Source of the DNA: Spirosoma utsteinense
GTDB taxonomy: Bacteria > Bacteroidota > Bacteroidia > Cytophagales > Spirosomataceae
Assembly: GCF_014282275.1 (NCBI RefSeq)
Contig: NZ_VFIA01000028.1
Location: 23,206 to 87,205, forward strand
Reading direction: 5' to 3'
DNA: 64,000 bases
In this document: positions 34,719 through 43,702 of the stretch, piece after piece
How positions within the stretch are numbered: the stretch's first letter is position 1
Layout: each line of letters opens with the position of its first letter
The notes under the pieces: model-generated
What the model saw: the letters and a program-made list of their open reading frames with translations, nothing else
Told to the model about the DNA's origin: nothing
Database searches by the model: none
Program-made: the position numbers and the translations under genes

Positions 34719-35927
34719 ATGGCCGAAGCATTCATTTATGACGCCGTCAGAACGCCCCGTGGACGAGGCAAAAGCGACGGTTCCCTGCACGACGTGCAGC
34801 CTATCCAACTCCTGACCAACGTACTGCGCGAACTCCGCGACCGGAATCAGATCGATACAAGCCTGATCGACGACGTGATTATGGGTTGCGTAACGCCTGT
34901 TGGCGAACAGGGTGCCGATATTGCCCGTACGGCCGCGCTTGAAGCGGGGTATGACGAATCGGTAGCCGGAGTACAGCTGAACCGGTTCTGCTCATCAGGG
35001 TTGGAAGCCATCAACATGGCCGGGGCATACGTCATGTCGGGGCAGGTCGATGCCATCGTGGCCGGGGGCGTGGAGAGTATGTCGCGGGTGCCGATGGGTG
35101 CCGACGGTGGTGCCCTGTTCATGAACCCCCAGATTGTAGCCCGGCACAATATCGTTCCGCAGGGCATTTCTGCTGATCTGATCGCTACCAAATATGGTTA
35201 CTCCCGCTCGGACGTGGATTCGTTCGCGGCTGAGTCATATCGCCGGGCCGTTGAAGCACAGGCTGCCAACCGGTTTGCCAGATCGCTGGTGCCCCACAAG
35301 GATGAAATCGGGATTATGGTGCTGGACCGCGACGAAGGGGTACGCCCCGGCACGACAGCCGAGAGCCTGGGCAAACTGAAGCCCGCTTTCGAGGCCATGG
35401 GGCAGATGGGACTCGATGCCCTTGCCCTGCTCAAATATGCCGGTTTCGACAAGATCAACCACGTTCACCACGCGGGAAACTCCTCCCAGATTGTCGACGG
35501 AGCAGCCGCCGTCCTGATTGGCAGCAAAGCATTCGGCGAGATGTCAGGCATGAAACCCCGCGCCCGCATCAAGGCGTTCGCCATCGTCGGTTCGGAGCCA
35601 ACCATCATGCTGACAGGTCCTATTCCGGCTACGCACAAAGTGCTGAAGCGGGCGGGCATGAGCATCAAAGACATTGATCTGTTTGAAGTAAACGAAGCGT
35701 TTGCGGCTGTACCGATGCTGTTCATGGACGAGTTTGGCGTCGATCACAGCCAGCTTAACGTCAACGGCGGTGCTATTGCCCTGGGCCACCCGCTGGGCGC
35801 TACGGGAGCCATTATTTCGGCCACGCTGATCGATGAACTGGAACGAACCGGCAAGCAATTCGGGCTGGCTTCGCTCTGCATCGGGGGCGGCATGGGGATC
35901 GCAACGATTTTCGAACGGGTTAATTGA
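34719..35927 (+). CDS. Acetyl-CoA C-acyltransferase (thiolase)
   Basis: A 402-residue thiolase catalysing the last step of fatty-acid beta-oxidation. The nucleophile is Cys91 ([12 protein letters not shown]). Other signatures are the [14 protein letters not shown] loop, [18 protein letters not shown] with the catalytic His, and the C-terminal second Cys in [14 protein letters not shown]. It is cytoplasmic, full length, with its own promoter. It probably supplies the thiolase for the enoyl-CoA hydratase/hydroxyacyl-CoA dehydrogenase at 36597, although an interrupted toxin-antitoxin remnant now lies between them. Confidence 0.93.
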   Translation: MAEAFIYDAVRTPRGRGKSDGSLHDVQPIQLLTNVLRELRDRNQIDTSLIDDVIMGCVTPVGEQGADIARTAALEAGYDESVAGVQLNRFCSSGLEAINMAGAYVMSGQVDAIVAGGVESMSRVPMGADGGALFMNPQIVARHNIVPQGISADLIATKYGYSRSDVDSFAAESYRRAVEAQAANRFARSLVPHKDEIGIMVLDRDEGVRPGTTAESLGKLKPAFEAMGQMGLDALALLKYAGFDKINHVHHAGNSSQIVDGAAAVLIGSKAFGEMSGMKPRARIKAFAIVGSEPTIMLTGPIPATHKVLKRAGMSIKDIDLFEVNEAFAAVPMLFMDEFGVDHSQLNVNGGAIALGHPLGATGAIISATLIDELERTGKQFGLASLCIGGGMGIATIFERVN

Positions 35928-36067
35928 GACGCTATGTCGATGACCGAACGGATGAGTTGAATACGTTCACTGGGTCTAATGAACAGTTCATACGGACTAG
36001 TTGACGTGGATTATGGCTAGCATTGAAAGTAGTCTGCTGATTGTCAGGTATTTGCTTGGAAGGTTAG

Positions 36068-36230
36068 CCCTGATAGGGGTGGCCTGTTAATAGAAAAGAA
36101 AGCGTTTAGCTGAATCCAGCCCCGTTAGGGGCGACCGCTACAACCAATGGCCAACAACTCGGTCGCCCCTAACGGGGCTAGCTCATTTTTTCGACCGTTC
36201 AGTTCTATTAACAGGCCACCCCTACCGGGG
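36068..36230. repeat. Nested inverted repeat, MITE-like (28-bp outer and 20-bp inner arms)
   Basis: Outer arms 36068-36095 and 36203-36230 match at 26 of 28 positions. Inside, AGCCCCGTTAGGGGCGACCG at 36118-36137 is perfectly complementary to 36160-36179. The 163-bp element encodes nothing. It ends 27 bp from the truncated PIN-toxin remnant, consistent with a small non-autonomous mobile element. No convincing target-site duplication was found. The preceding 35928-36067 shows nothing recognisable. Confidence 0.75.
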
Positions 36231-36256
36231 TTGAACGCGGCAATCGTATCTACAAA

Positions 36257-36349
36257 TCAAATTATTGAGCAAGTGTTGTATAAATCGGGTTTCGTTTTCT
36301 TGTCCCACTCGATCAACACAGAACTGTCCAGAAATATTTTACTGCTCAT
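36257..36349 (-). pseudogene. Truncated PIN-domain (VapC-like) toxin remnant
   Basis: The first ~25 codons read MSSKIFLDSSVLIEWDKKTK then PDLYN, the beta-1 strand and first catalytic Asp of a PIN-domain ribonuclease (FLDSSVLIE). The frame then ends after 30 codons (TGA at 36257-36259), against about 130 residues in a normal toxin. The remaining acidic residues are gone. Its ATG overlaps the 3' end of the antitoxin gene, the classic toxin-antitoxin operon overlap. The missing part is replaced by sequence leading into the 36068-36230 repeat. Confidence 0.7.
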
Positions 36350-36554
36350 AGACATTCAGTGTTTCCCAGTCGAAGTCTGGGTTTGTGTCAGGAAGTTGAT
36401 TAAACAATTGCTGCGATACCTCAGCCAGCGATGTTCGTTCTTCATCCTGAACCAGTCGAAACTCGATGATAATCGTTTCGTTGCGCATCTCATCCGGTAC
36501 GGTAAAAGTAATCTGGCCGTTTTCTTGCTTTTGAATGAGTCGGATGGCTGCCAT
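36339..36554 (-). CDS. Antitoxin-like small protein upstream of the broken PIN toxin
   Basis: A 71-residue acidic protein (ATG 36554; an upstream ATG at 36593 adds 13 residues). The N-terminal half looks like a beta-rich dimerisation segment (RLIQKQENGQITFTVPDEM, IIIEFRLV) and the C-terminal half is acidic and flexible (LPDTNPDFDWETLNVYEQ), as in the toxin-neutralising tails of VapB-type antitoxins. I do not recognise a named family. The overlap with the PIN remnant is the main argument for its role; with the toxin broken, it is probably an orphan. Confidence 0.6.
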   Translation of the reverse strand: MAAIRLIQKQENGQITFTVPDEMRNETIIIEFRLVQDEERTSLAEVSQQLFNQLPDTNPDFDWETLNVYEQ

Positions 36555-36596
36555 AAACAAGACGTTTTTTAGTAAAAAGACAAAAGATCTCAAGCA

Positions 36597-38792
36597 ATGA
36601 TAAAGTACACAGTCGATAACAACGTGGCCGTTATCTCGTGGGCGATGACCTCATCGCCGATGAACGTCCTCAACGACGAATCCATTCCGGCCTTCGAAGA
36701 AGCCCTCCAGCGCGCTTTCGCCGATGAGTCGGTGAAAGGCTTGATCATCACATCCGAAAAGCCCGAATTCGTTGCTGGGGCCGATTTGAAGATGATCCTG
36801 CGCAATAATGATAAAGACCCGGCCGAGATGCTGAAAGTGTCCTCGGAACTGAACCGGGTATTTCGCAGCATCGAAACGAGCGGTAAGCCAACGGTAGCTG
36901 CTATCAACGGCACAGCGCTGGGCGGTGGCTATGAAATATGCCTTGCCTGCCACTATCGGGTAGCCCTCAACAATCCTAAAACCCAGATCGGACTCGTTGA
37001 GGTAACCATTGGTCTGATACCGGGCGCGGGCGGTACCCAACGACTACCCCGCATGATCGGGATTCAGGCCGCACTGCCGCTGCTGGTGGAAGGGAAAAAG
37101 CTGGGCGTTCAGGAAGCCAAAAACATGGGCCTGATCGACGCCATTGCCGAAACCCCCGCCGACATGATGCAGCAGGCCCGCGACTTTATTGACGCTAACG
37201 GAACGTCCGCCCGGCCCAAACCCCTGAAACCGTGGGACGAGATTGACCGAAAGTCCGGCAAGATCGTTGGTAAGGACAATTTTAAAATCCCCGGTGGTGC
37301 TATCCAGAGCATAGTAGGCGCGCAGACATTTGGAGCGGGTACAGCCATGCTGATGGATAAAACTAAAGGCAACTACCCCGCCCCGCTCGAAATTATGGGT
37401 GCGGTATACGAGGGCTTACAGGTCAACATCGATCGGGCGCTGGTGATCGAAGCGCGGCACTTCGTGAAAGTAGCGACCTCGAAAGTGGCCAAGAACCTGA
37501 TCGGCACCATGTTTCTGGGCATGAACGAAGCCAACAAAGGAGCCAGCCGTCCCAAAGACCAGCCCAAAACTGACGTCAGAAAAGTCGGAATTCTGGGCGC
37601 GGGTATGATGGGAGCGGGTATTGCCTACGTATCGGCGCAGGCGGGCATTGAGGTTGTGTTGAAAGACGTATCGGTCGAAGCCGCCGAAAAAGGAAAAGAT
37701 TACACGCGGGGACTGCTGAAAAAAGGCGTCGACCGGGGTAAAGTTGACCCGCTCAAGGTCGACGGCATCCTAAACCTCATCAAACCCACCGCCGACTATG
37801 CCGACATGCAGGGCTGCGACCTCATCATTGAAGCCGTCTTTGAGAAACAGGAACTGAAAGCAACGGTTACGAAGGAAGCTGAACCAATGCTGGCCAACAA
37901 TAGCCATCCAGCCGGGAGCCATCCAGCCCGGGGCATCTTTGGCTCCAATACGTCTACCCTACCCATCAGCAGCCTGGCTGAAGCATCGGCGAATCCCGCC
38001 AATTTCATCGGTATTCACTTCTTCTCACCGGTCGACAAGATGATGCTGGTGGAAATCATCATGGGTAAACAAACCTCCGATTATGCGCTGGCGGTAGCGA
38101 TGGACTACACCCGCAAGATCCGGAAAACGCCCATCGTCGTCAACGATTCGCGCGGGTTCTACACCTCCCGCTGTTTCGGAACCTACACGTCGGAAGGTAT
38201 GGAACTGCTCAAAGACGGCGTTAGTCCGATTCTGATCGAGAATGGTGGCAAAGATGCCGGGATGCCGGTTGGTCCGCTGGCCGTTCACGATGAAGTAGCG
38301 CTCGATCTGAGCCTGAAAGTGATGAGCGAGTCGATTAAGGCAGGCGTCATGAGCGAAAACGAGCCAACCTACCAGATGGTAAAGAAATTCAACGAGATGG
38401 GTCGGATTGGGAAGAAAGCCAAAGCGGGTTTCTATGACTATCCGGAAGGCGGGCAAAAAACGTTATGGCCGGGTTTAGCCGAGTTGTTCCCCGTTTCAGA
38501 ACAGCAGCCAACGCTCGATGAAGTGAAAACCCGTCTGTTGTATCGGCAGGCCATCGAAGCGGTCCGCTGCTTTGAAGAAGGCGTCGTCCGTACCAGACTC
38601 GACGGCGACCTTGGCTCCATTCTGGCGTGGGGCTTCCCGGCCTATACGGGTGGTGCGCTCTCATTCGTCGACTTCGTAGGCATCGACACGTTCGTCAAAA
38701 CCCTCGATCGCCTGGCTGACCAGTACGGCGAACGTTTCCGTCCAACGGAGAAGCTACGCGAACGGGCGGGTGCGCAAGAGTTAGTCAGCTAA
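36597..38792 (+). CDS. Bifunctional enoyl-CoA hydratase / 3-hydroxyacyl-CoA dehydrogenase (FadB/FadJ-like)
   Basis: A 731-residue beta-oxidation multienzyme. The N-terminal crotonase domain (about 1-190) has GYEICLACHYRVA and the catalytic-loop segment IGLVEVTIGLIPGAGGTQ. The NAD-binding domain starts near 322 with KVGILGAGMMGAGIAYVSAQ, followed by the 3HCDH C-terminal domains (FIGIHFFSPVDKMMLVEI; NDSRGFYTSRCF). Between MLANN and FGSNTSTLP sits a short extra segment, SHPAGSHPARG, encoded by an imperfect 15-bp tandem duplication (about 37905-37935). It pairs functionally with the thiolase at 34719. Confidence 0.93.
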   Translation: MIKYTVDNNVAVISWAMTSSPMNVLNDESIPAFEEALQRAFADESVKGLIITSEKPEFVAGADLKMILRNNDKDPAEMLKVSSELNRVFRSIETSGKPTVAAINGTALGGGYEICLACHYRVALNNPKTQIGLVEVTIGLIPGAGGTQRLPRMIGIQAALPLLVEGKKLGVQEAKNMGLIDAIAETPADMMQQARDFIDANGTSARPKPLKPWDEIDRKSGKIVGKDNFKIPGGAIQSIVGAQTFGAGTAMLMDKTKGNYPAPLEIMGAVYEGLQVNIDRALVIEARHFVKVATSKVAKNLIGTMFLGMNEANKGASRPKDQPKTDVRKVGILGAGMMGAGIAYVSAQAGIEVVLKDVSVEAAEKGKDYTRGLLKKGVDRGKVDPLKVDGILNLIKPTADYADMQGCDLIIEAVFEKQELKATVTKEAEPMLANNSHPAGSHPARGIFGSNTSTLPISSLAEASANPANFIGIHFFSPVDKMMLVEIIMGKQTSDYALAVAMDYTRKIRKTPIVVNDSRGFYTSRCFGTYTSEGMELLKDGVSPILIENGGKDAGMPVGPLAVHDEVALDLSLKVMSESIKAGVMSENEPTYQMVKKFNEMGRIGKKAKAGFYDYPEGGQKTLWPGLAELFPVSEQQPTLDEVKTRLLYRQAIEAVRCFEEGVVRTRLDGDLGSILAWGFPAYTGGALSFVDFVGIDTFVKTLDRLADQYGERFRPTEKLRERAGAQELVS

Positions 38793-38818
38793 GTTAATCA
38801 CGTTATTTTTTCTCTTGA

Positions 38819-38846
38819 AAGCCTGACGGAGCGCTCCGTCAGGCTT
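38819..38846. terminator. Bidirectional terminator between fadB-like and araC-like genes
   Basis: A 28-bp perfect palindrome (AAGCCTGACGGA then GCGC then its complement) filling the gap between convergent stop codons at 38792 and 38848. Confidence 0.8.
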
Positions 38847-38847
38847 A

Positions 38848-39864
38848 TTACGTAATCCCCCGTTGGTTTTTCTGATACCCGCCCGGCGTGGTCCCCGTCC
38901 AGCGCTTGAAGGCCCGGCTGAACGCGCTCAGTTCGTTATAGCCCAGAATGTAGGATACTTCTTTCGTCGGGTGCCTACCCGATTCCAGAAAGTGGATTGC
39001 CAGCGTTTTTCGAACGGAGTCGGCCACCTGCTGGTAGGTTAGCCCTTCTTCCTGAAGCTTACGCTGCACGCTACGTGGACTCAGGTTAAAATTACCCGCA
39101 ATGGCGTCCAGCGACGGCAAACCCAGATTGGCGTTCGCCAGTAGGTAGCTCTTTATACGGTCGCTCATGCGTTGGTGCGCTTCGTAGGACCGTTCCACGC
39201 CATTGACTTCCTGTAATAAGGTCGTCTGTAGGTCGTAATTCGCCAACAGGATCGGCTCATTCCAGTAATTACCCGCAAATGTCAGCTCGTATTTGTCTCC
39301 CTCCCGAATGGTGGGGCAGCGCAATACCCGTTCATACTCCGTCAAGTCAGCAATCTGAGACGGCAGTGTAACCTGATCAGGCTGAATCCGCGTGAGCACG
39401 AGTCCATCGACTTCGTGGATGAGAAACGCCATCATGAAGTCCATAAGTTGGCAAAACATAGCGGGAGCCGCCCGCTGGCGAGTCTGGTTGGGAATGAACT
39501 GGACGGCGAAACCGGCATTGGTCCGTTTCACTTCCATCGTCAGCGCATCGGTAAGCAGGTGGGTAAATGTAGCGGCTTGGGTTAGGGCTTCCCCAATGGT
39601 ATGGCTGTTCCGAATCAGCTGACCCACCACCCCAAGCGCAGCAATCTGCAATGATTCCCCAAAGTGAAGCCCAAACAGAACATCGCCACTGAGATGGGTG
39701 GCATTGATCCACAGATCGTCCAGTTGGCGGCTGGTCATTGGTCCGTCTGCTTTTACCTCCTCCAGATCGATACCAGAGAGCTGGCATAACTGCTCAACCG
39801 GCAGGTTTTTCTGGGCTCCGTAGGCCAGTAAACTAAGTGCTAATAGTTTCTGATAGTCGTGCAT
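38848..39864 (-). CDS. AraC-family transcriptional regulator (arabinose-binding-domain type)
   Basis: A 338-residue regulator with start at ATG 39864 (an ATG at 39900 adds 12 residues). The N-terminal domain (about 20-205) resembles the PF12625 ligand-binding domain of OruR/ArgR-like AraC proteins (LFGLHFGESLQIAALGVVGQLI). The C-terminal double helix-turn-helix is clear (about 235-335: LPSLDAIAGNFNLSPRSVQR, FLESGRHPTKEVSYILGY, FSRAFKRWTGTTPGGYQKN). It is divergent from the NTF2-like protein gene at 39984, a likely target. Confidence 0.9.
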   Translation of the reverse strand: MHDYQKLLALSLLAYGAQKNLPVEQLCQLSGIDLEEVKADGPMTSRQLDDLWINATHLSGDVLFGLHFGESLQIAALGVVGQLIRNSHTIGEALTQAATFTHLLTDALTMEVKRTNAGFAVQFIPNQTRQRAAPAMFCQLMDFMMAFLIHEVDGLVLTRIQPDQVTLPSQIADLTEYERVLRCPTIREGDKYELTFAGNYWNEPILLANYDLQTTLLQEVNGVERSYEAHQRMSDRIKSYLLANANLGLPSLDAIAGNFNLSPRSVQRKLQEEGLTYQQVADSVRKTLAIHFLESGRHPTKEVSYILGYNELSAFSRAFKRWTGTTPGGYQKNQRGIT

Positions 39865-39983
39865 ACCGTAAAAATACAAAAATGATGCAGCTGTCATCAA
39901 AGGTGGCGTAAACGGGTAACGAGTTGGCGCATTCGGGTAAAACTCACCTTACGTGGCCCCAATACCTTTGTCAAAAAAAGGCC

Positions 39984-40511
39984 ATGAAGACAATCGTCAT
40001 TTCGCTGCTCATAGTACTGAGTAGCTCGAAAGTTCCGCAGAAAACGGTTCAGCCGACCACCGTGGATCAGGATCGGCAACAAAAAATCACTCAACCAAAA
40101 AACACAACGGCAATGGAAAAACAAGCTATGGAAGTAGTCAGCACGTTTCTAACGGCTATTCAACAGGGAAATCACGACGTATTGGCTTTGTCGCTACACC
40201 CGGATGTAACATGGAACCAGCCGGGTAAGAACCGGTTTGCCGGGCAAAAAACATCCCGGGCCGATGTCTTCAAACTAGTTGGCGGTATGGTCGAAGCGTC
40301 GGAGAAATCGCTCCGGCTAACCGATGTAAAAACGCTTGCAGTCAATGGGAATCAGGTTGCCTGCCTGCTCCACTGGAAAGCCATGCAGTCGAACGGCGGC
40401 ATACTGGATGTCGACAATATCGATGTCTACACCGTAAAAAACGGGCAGATCGTCAACGCTACCATTTTCTCAGCCGACCTGGAGCAGGAAGACAATTTCT
40501 GGCTCAATTAA
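39984..40511 (+). CDS. NTF2-like / SnoaL-type protein with N-terminal signal
   Basis: A 175-residue protein. The first ~18 residues (MKTIVISLLIVLSSSKVPQK) look like a signal or membrane segment, followed by a Thr/Gln-rich spacer and an NTF2-like fold at about 45-170 (AMEVVSTFLTAIQQGNHDVL, LHPDVTWNQPGKNRFAGQK, DVYTVKNGQIVNATIF). Such domains bind small ligands or act as isomerases; no specific reaction can be assigned. A TACCTTTG at 39963-39970 matches the -7 consensus but sits only 13 bp from the ATG. The next gene starts 27 bp downstream. Confidence 0.8.
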   Translation: MKTIVISLLIVLSSSKVPQKTVQPTTVDQDRQQKITQPKNTTAMEKQAMEVVSTFLTAIQQGNHDVLALSLHPDVTWNQPGKNRFAGQKTSRADVFKLVGGMVEASEKSLRLTDVKTLAVNGNQVACLLHWKAMQSNGGILDVDNIDVYTVKNGQIVNATIFSADLEQEDNFWLN

Positions 40512-40538
40512 TCAATCACGTTTTAAACCAGTACATGT

Positions 40539-40946
40539 ATGAACAGGACAATTGGATTACGGAGATCATTATGGGCAACCGTCGCTTTTGCCGAAGTAGG
40601 CGCGTTCCTGGCATTCTTCCTGGGTGACAAACAGCCCATCATAAACGAGGTATCGGCAGGGAAACCTATTATGCTGGGCATCGAACTCATGATTCTGGCG
40701 GGCGTATCGACCTACGTTGTACTGCAGAAAGAAATGCGCAAAGGGTTGATCCGGCTCATTATTGGCGTAGAAACGCTCCTGCTAATTTTTCTGGCTACGC
40801 GCCTGACTGATACGGCCGTTTCAGCCCTGACGAAAGAACTGGTTGCTATGGATATGCTGGTGCTGGCGTTGCTGATTGCCTTTCAGTTGACGGGTCTTCG
40901 TGAGCAAAACCGATCCGCGCAACTGAATCATCCATCAGCCGTCTAA
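40539..40946 (+). CDS. Small integral membrane protein of unknown function
   Basis: 135 residues with about four hydrophobic helices (near 10-28, 45-62, 70-86 and 101-117: SLWATVAFAEVGAFLAFFLG, IMLGIELMILAGVSTYVVL, GLIRLIIGVETLLLIFLA, AMDMLVLALLIAFQLTGL). No family recognised. It is probably co-transcribed with the upstream NTF2-like gene (27-bp gap) and ends at a strong terminator. Confidence 0.75.
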   Translation: MNRTIGLRRSLWATVAFAEVGAFLAFFLGDKQPIINEVSAGKPIMLGIELMILAGVSTYVVLQKEMRKGLIRLIIGVETLLLIFLATRLTDTAVSALTKELVAMDMLVLALLIAFQLTGLREQNRSAQLNHPSAV

Positions 40947-40958
40947 CGCAGCAAATCA

Positions 40959-41010
40959 GTCAAAAACGCTCATTCGATGAGTGACTATTCATCGAATGAG
41001 CGCTTTTGAC
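40959..41010. terminator. Bidirectional terminator between membrane-protein gene and rnhB
   Basis: A 22-bp stem with one mismatch (40959-40980 with 40989-41010), core CGCTCATTCGATGA, 8-nt loop, flanked by A and T runs. The convergent rnhB ends at 41014. Confidence 0.8.
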
Positions 41011-41013
41011 TTT

Positions 41014-41619
41014 TCACAGCAGCCGGAAACTCATACGGTGGTACTTCGTTGGCCCAAATTCGCGGATAGCCGCTCGATGAATGGGCGTTGGATACCCCAC
41101 ATTTTTCGCCCAGCCATAGGCTGGGAACTCCTCACCGAGTTGTTCCATCAAGTCATCGCGGTAGGTCTTGGCCAGCACCGACGCGGCAGCGATGGACAGG
41201 TAGTGAGTATCGCCTTTGACGATGCAGGTATGCGGAATCATGGGATAAGGAACGAACCGGTTCCCATCAACCAATAAATGCTCAGGCCGGGCCACGCCAG
41301 GCCGGGCGTGGTCTACCCCTATCATAAGTTGATCGACTGCGCGGTGCATGGCCAGAAAGCTAGCTTTCAAAATGTTGATCTCGTCAATTTGTTCATGCGA
41401 CACCTCAGCGACAGCCCAGGCCAGTGCGTCGCGCTCAATATCGATCTTGACGGCCTTCCGCTGCTTCGCGCTAAGCTGTTTAGAGTCGTTGAGGAACGGA
41501 TGGCTATAATCGCGGGGCAGGATAACGGCTGCGGCTACTACCGGGCCAGCCAGGCACCCCCGGCCTACTTCGTCGAGGCCGGCTTCGATAACATCGGCAT
41601 TATAATAGGGTTTCAGCAT
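41014..41619 (-). CDS. rnhB: Ribonuclease HII
   Basis: Removes ribonucleotides from DNA and RNA-DNA hybrids. 201 residues from ATG 41619; an alternative ATG at 41646 overlaps the upstream gene by 23 bp. The active-site residues are visible: Asp and Glu in [17 protein letters not shown], an Asp in [10 protein letters not shown] and the later Asp in [13 protein letters not shown]. The C-terminal [21 protein letters not shown] motif is typical of RNase HII. It is the last gene of the DUF58/VWA operon, 4 bp after the VWA stop. Confidence 0.95.
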   Translation of the reverse strand: MLKPYYNADVIEAGLDEVGRGCLAGPVVAAAVILPRDYSHPFLNDSKQLSAKQRKAVKIDIERDALAWAVAEVSHEQIDEINILKASFLAMHRAVDQLMIGVDHARPGVARPEHLLVDGNRFVPYPMIPHTCIVKGDTHYLSIAAASVLAKTYRDDLMEQLGEEFPAYGWAKNVGYPTPIHRAAIREFGPTKYHRMSFRLL

Positions 41620-41623
41620 GGGA

Positions 41624-42709
41624 TCAATCTTCCAGCACGTTTCCAAAAATGGTAATTTTCAGCATCAGGGCGAACAGCAGGAACGAAACGCCCCAGTATA
41701 AATAGATCCGGTAGTAGTCCTGAATATCCTCATATACCCGAATACGAACGGGTGCCCGCTCCAGCCGGTCGATCTGTGCGAAAACGGCCCGCAGGCGCCG
41801 GGCATCGGTAGCCCGGAAAAAGCTACCGGTACCGATCGTGGCAATGGTCTTCAGAACCCCCTCGTCTACTGTCGACGCGGCCGTTTCAGAGCGCGTAACC
41901 CGACCTACGGCAACCGTATAAATCCGGATATTGAATGCTTTTGCCAGACGTGCGGCCGTAATAGGGTCCAGATTACCGGCCGTATTATCACCGTCACTTA
42001 GCAGAATGATGATTTTACTGCGTTCCCGGCTCTGCGGCTCAGCAGGCTCCTGAGTCTGGGTGGTGTCGATCGGTGCGCCGGGCGCATCGCGCATCCGGTT
42101 GATACACCGGGCCAGCGCATCGCCAATGGCCGTACCCGACGTACGGATCATCTGCGCGTTCAGGTCGCCCAGGTACTGTTTCACCAGCGCATAGTCGGTG
42201 GTAAGCGGACAGAGCGAGAAGGCCTCCCCCGCAAAAATAACCAGACCAATCCGGTCACTTTTACGGCCGTCGACAAACGTCTGCGCCAGCCGTCGGGCCG
42301 CAGCCAGTCGCGTAGGTGGCAGGTCGGCCTCCGTCATCGACTCCGAAACATCCATGGCCAGCATGATATCGATTCCGTCCGACTCTTCTTCACGCTGCTC
42401 CCGGATGATTTGAGGCCGCGCCAGAGCCGCCAGCACGAAGGCGATGCCGATAAAAACGCTGATGGGCAGCATATACCGAAATCCATTTAGCAGGCGGCTG
42501 ATCGTCCGGGCGCGGTTATTCTGCCCCGGCGACGGGCGCATTGGCTCCAGCGATATATTGAGCCGCTGCTGAGAACGGCGATGCCCATAGTACCGCAGCA
42601 CGAACAGCAGCACAATGGCGGGGATCAGCGTCAGCGCCAGCGGGTTTGCGATGTGAAACTGCGTCCACTGCGATGGCATGAACCAGTGAAATGAATACCA
42701 GGGAGCCAT
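41624..42709 (-). CDS. BatA-like VWA domain membrane protein
   Basis: 361 residues, start at ATG 42709, 4 bp after the preceding gene; a longer reading from 42829 would run inside that gene. N-terminal membrane helix (about 15-35, [19 protein letters not shown]), a second near 70-90 ([20 protein letters not shown]), then a von Willebrand A domain with the MIDAS motif DVSES ([19 protein letters not shown]), [13 protein letters not shown] and [13 protein letters not shown]-terminal helix anchors the protein ([15 protein letters not shown]). BatA-like proteins belong to aerotolerance/MoxR-linked operons. Confidence 0.9.
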   Translation of the reverse strand: MAPWYSFHWFMPSQWTQFHIANPLALTLIPAIVLLFVLRYYGHRRSQQRLNISLEPMRPSPGQNNRARTISRLLNGFRYMLPISVFIGIAFVLAALARPQIIREQREEESDGIDIMLAMDVSESMTEADLPPTRLAAARRLAQTFVDGRKSDRIGLVIFAGEAFSLCPLTTDYALVKQYLGDLNAQMIRTSGTAIGDALARCINRMRDAPGAPIDTTQTQEPAEPQSRERSKIIILLSDGDNTAGNLDPITAARLAKAFNIRIYTVAVGRVTRSETAASTVDEGVLKTIATIGTGSFFRATDARRLRAVFAQIDRLERAPVRIRVYEDIQDYYRIYLYWGVSFLLFALMLKITIFGNVLED

Positions 42710-42713
42710 ACGG

Positions 42714-43700
42714 TTAGGGAGATACCGGCGATTCAGCCGTGTCAGGTTGGTTATCCGTATCGGCCGGCCGACCAGCTGATACCTGTAAATCGGCCCGCTG
42801 ATAGAGGTATCGCTGGGTGGCCACATCACTCAGCACCCGCAACGCTGTTACCGACTGCTCAGAAAAAGCACCACCATAAATCATCAGATCAGCTTCGCGG
42901 AGCGCATTGGTGACCCGTTCGTCGCTCACGCGCTCGGCAATTTCGGACGTTGTCAGTGATGAATAGGCCCGACGCTCGATTTTTTCCAGGTAAGTTTTCC
43001 AGCTGATAACTGCCTGGTTGGCCGTTTCGGCAGCCGTATCGGCGCTGATACCCTGAGTGAGCCCGTTAAACTCCCGCAGAAACCGGCTGTGTCGTCGGTT
43101 GAGCTGGTACAAACGCCACTGTCGACGGATAATCCGTCCAAAAACACCATATAACAAACCAGACAACAGCAGCAGGCCAGCCACAAACAGGCCAAACTGC
43201 GGATAGTTGAACTGCTGCTGTAAGGGAGCCAGTGTCGTTTCGGTGGCCAGCGTGTACGATAACGGTGCCATTGGATCGGCCGTTACGGGATGCAGTTGCG
43301 ACCGTAGAAAGACGGTGTCTATATCGGTAAACAAATCGGTACAGTCGGCGGCATTGATCAGGCGAACAGGCACCCGCAGCAACTGGATCGAGTCGATTTC
43401 AAATGATACGAGCGTATAAACAGCACTGTCGACACTAATGGCCCCCGGACCGGTACCGCTCGTACGGGTTGTGAACACGGCAACTTTCTCGACCCGATAC
43501 GGTGAAAATTGACCCGTCGTATCGGGAAAGAGCAGATCGGCCGTTGCTGCGTGCCGGTAGGTAAGGGAGTACTGAAACGGGCGGCCAATATCGATACTAT
43601 CCGTCAAAAAGCGGCCTACCAGCGTCGGCGGGGCGGGTGGCTGTGCCCATACCGTCAGTACGCTCACGATCATCAATAAGACAGGCGCTATTCGTTTCAT
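42714..43700 (-). CDS. DUF4381/BatD-like membrane protein
   Basis: 328 residues with signal peptide (about 1-20, SVLTVWAQ), a periplasmic beta-rich domain (about 28-160), a transmembrane helix (about 170-190, YPQFGLFVAGLLLLSGLLYG) and a cytoplasmic helical tail (TWKTYLEKIERRAYSSLTTS-like region; actual text WKTYLEKIERR). Proteins of this shape lie between DUF58 and VWA genes in Bacteroidetes Bat/MoxR operons. The assignment rests on topology and position more than on strong sequence motifs. Confidence 0.75.
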   Translation of the reverse strand: MKRIAPVLLMIVSVLTVWAQPPAPPTLVGRFLTDSIDIGRPFQYSLTYRHAATADLLFPDTTGQFSPYRVEKVAVFTTRTSGTGPGAISVDSAVYTLVSFEIDSIQLLRVPVRLINAADCTDLFTDIDTVFLRSQLHPVTADPMAPLSYTLATETTLAPLQQQFNYPQFGLFVAGLLLLSGLLYGVFGRIIRRQWRLYQLNRRHSRFLREFNGLTQGISADTAAETANQAVISWKTYLEKIERRAYSSLTTSEIAERVSDERVTNALREADLMIYGGAFSEQSVTALRVLSDVATQRYLYQRADLQVSAGRPADTDNQPDTAESPVSP

Positions 43701-43702
43701 GC

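Noticed and set aside
36147..36572. Plus-strand frame covering the toxin-antitoxin region
   Set aside because: It crosses the inverted repeat and runs antisense to the antitoxin, which has a sensible start, length and toxin overlap.
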